Of a stretch of 64,000 nucleotides of DNA, positions 63,354 to 64,000 are shown one piece after another. Numbering within the stretch: position 1 is the first letter of the stretch; each line of letters starts with the position of its first letter. A program made the translations under genes and the position numbers. Below the pieces are notes generated by a model, which was not told the DNA's origin, ran no database searches, and was given only the letters and a program-made list of their open reading frames with translations. The stretch covers positions 62,001-126,000 of the forward strand of contig JANWWA010000001.1 in NCBI GenBank assembly GCA_025056565.1. Reading direction: 5' to 3'. Source of the DNA: Chloroherpetonaceae bacterium (GTDB taxonomy: Bacteria > Bacteroidota > Chlorobiia > Chlorobiales > Thermochlorobacteraceae).

Positions 63354-64000
63354 ATGAGTAACACATCTTCGTTCGTCATTCTCTTTTTCACCGTTTTTCT
63401 TGACCTTATTGGCTTTGGCATTGTTCTCCCACTTCTGCCGAACTATGCGCGTGAGTTAGGCGCTTCGCCTTTGCTGATTGGCATAGTTGCTGGTAGCTAC
63501 TCTTTGATGCAATTCTTTTCTGCGCCTCTATGGGGCACGATTAGCGACAGAATCGGTCGCCGCCCTGTGATTCTAATCAGCGTGGCGACTTCGACTGTCT
63601 CTTACCTTATTTTCTCGCAATCGCACACAGTCTGGCTTTTGCTCCTCTCACGCATATTAGCAGGCATTGGCTCAGCAAACGTAGGGGTTACACAGGCTTA
63701 CATTGCCGATATCACCACTCTCGAGAATCGCTCCAAGTCACTGGGCATTTTAGGCGCTGCATTTGGACTTGGCTTCGTGTTAGGGCCGCCGATTGGCGGT
63801 ATAGTTAAATCTGCATATGGTATCGAAGCAGTTGGCTACATTGCTGCACTTCTTACAGGCCTGGACTTGCTTCTAGCGTATTTCTTGCTACCAGAGTCGC
63901 TCAAAGAAAAAAAGTCTGGCTCAATGCGCCTTACTTTTCTGCAGATAGATAAGATGGCCAGCGCTTTCCAACACCCTGCACTCAGTCGTCTCCTTATTAT
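63354..64000 (+). CDS. MFS transporter (TetA-like drug/multidrug:H+ antiporter), partial
   Basis: 215 N-terminal residues are present; the gene runs off the right edge. The start MSNTSSFVILFFTVFLDLIGFGIVLPLLP is typical of the DHA1/TetA subfamily. Motif A GTISDRIGRRPV is in the loop between helices 2 and 3, and motif C-like GLGFVLGPPIGG is in helix 5. About six helices are complete, then the cytoplasmic central loop begins (KEKKSGSMRL). Substrate is unknown. Confidence 0.9.
   Translation, partial: MSNTSSFVILFFTVFLDLIGFGIVLPLLPNYARELGASPLLIGIVAGSYSLMQFFSAPLWGTISDRIGRRPVILISVATSTVSYLIFSQSHTVWLLLLSRILAGIGSANVGVTQAYIADITTLENRSKSLGILGAAFGLGFVLGPPIGGIVKSAYGIEAVGYIAALLTGLDLLLAYFLLPESLKEKKSGSMRLTFLQIDKMASAFQHPALSRLLI

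Overview
The window looks like a chromosomal segment of a phototrophic member of the Chlorobi branch of the Bacteroidota/Chlorobi group. The evidence is a Mg-chelatase D subunit (bchD) and a phytoene synthase (crtB), outer-membrane families common in this superphylum (DUF3078, TonB-type proteins with a CarboxypepD_reg domain, OmpH/Skp), an ArsA-type ATPase with an HSP20-like tail, and promoter-like boxes of the Bacteroidota form (TTTG ... TAnnTTTG) upstream of several genes. Proton-pumping complex I genes (nuoK, nuoL), an NDH-2 dehydrogenase, a P5C dehydrogenase and a molybdenum hydroxylase suggest an oxygen-using, organic-carbon-using phototroph rather than a classical strict anaerobe. Genus or species cannot be fixed from the sequence alone. 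No insertion sequence, prophage, CRISPR array or integron was seen.

Layout. 1-5.9 kb (minus strand): N-terminal two thirds of recG, a CHASE2 adenylate cyclase, a CxxxC membrane protein and an ArsA-like ATPase. 6.2-8.7 kb: enolase, tRNA-Pro and a TonB-type protein. 9-14.7 kb (minus): a tight serS-ggt-DUF3078-argS run. 15-17.4 kb (minus): carboxynorspermidine synthase-like dehydrogenase and a DHH phosphoesterase. 17.7-24.7 kb (plus): nuoK, nuoL and a 1570-residue multi-GAF sensor kinase. 24.7-27 kb (minus): P5C dehydrogenase and an unknown membrane protein. 27.4-29.1 kb (plus): crtB and an SRPBCC-like protein. 29.2-32.9 kb (plus): tRNA-Thr, Tyr, Thr, Trp, then secE-nusG-rplK-rplA-rplJ-rplL, closed by a strong terminator with no rpoB behind it.

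33-43 kb (minus): NDH-2, a TPR sensor kinase, an SGNH esterase with an alpha/beta hydrolase, then bchD-trpG-oligopeptidase. 43-56.9 kb (minus): a DUF4412-like protein, an MlaE-type permease, SPFH protein, DUF2752 protein, and a signalling/redox block in which an iorA-iorB type molybdenum hydroxylase is flanked by three unusual two-component proteins (one a likely pseudokinase with an intact receiver, one with two degenerate receivers), then a GHL10 glycosidase-like protein. 56.9-63.3 kb: envelope genes (amidase, ddl, lptC, two OmpH/Skp chaperones, two LPP20-like secreted proteins). The window ends inside an MFS transporter.

The best candidates for something undescribed are the molybdenum-hydroxylase/signalling block (46-55 kb), the five-module GAF kinase attached to nuoK-nuoL, and an apparent ribosomal protein L1 target site placed between rplK and rplA rather than ahead of rplK.
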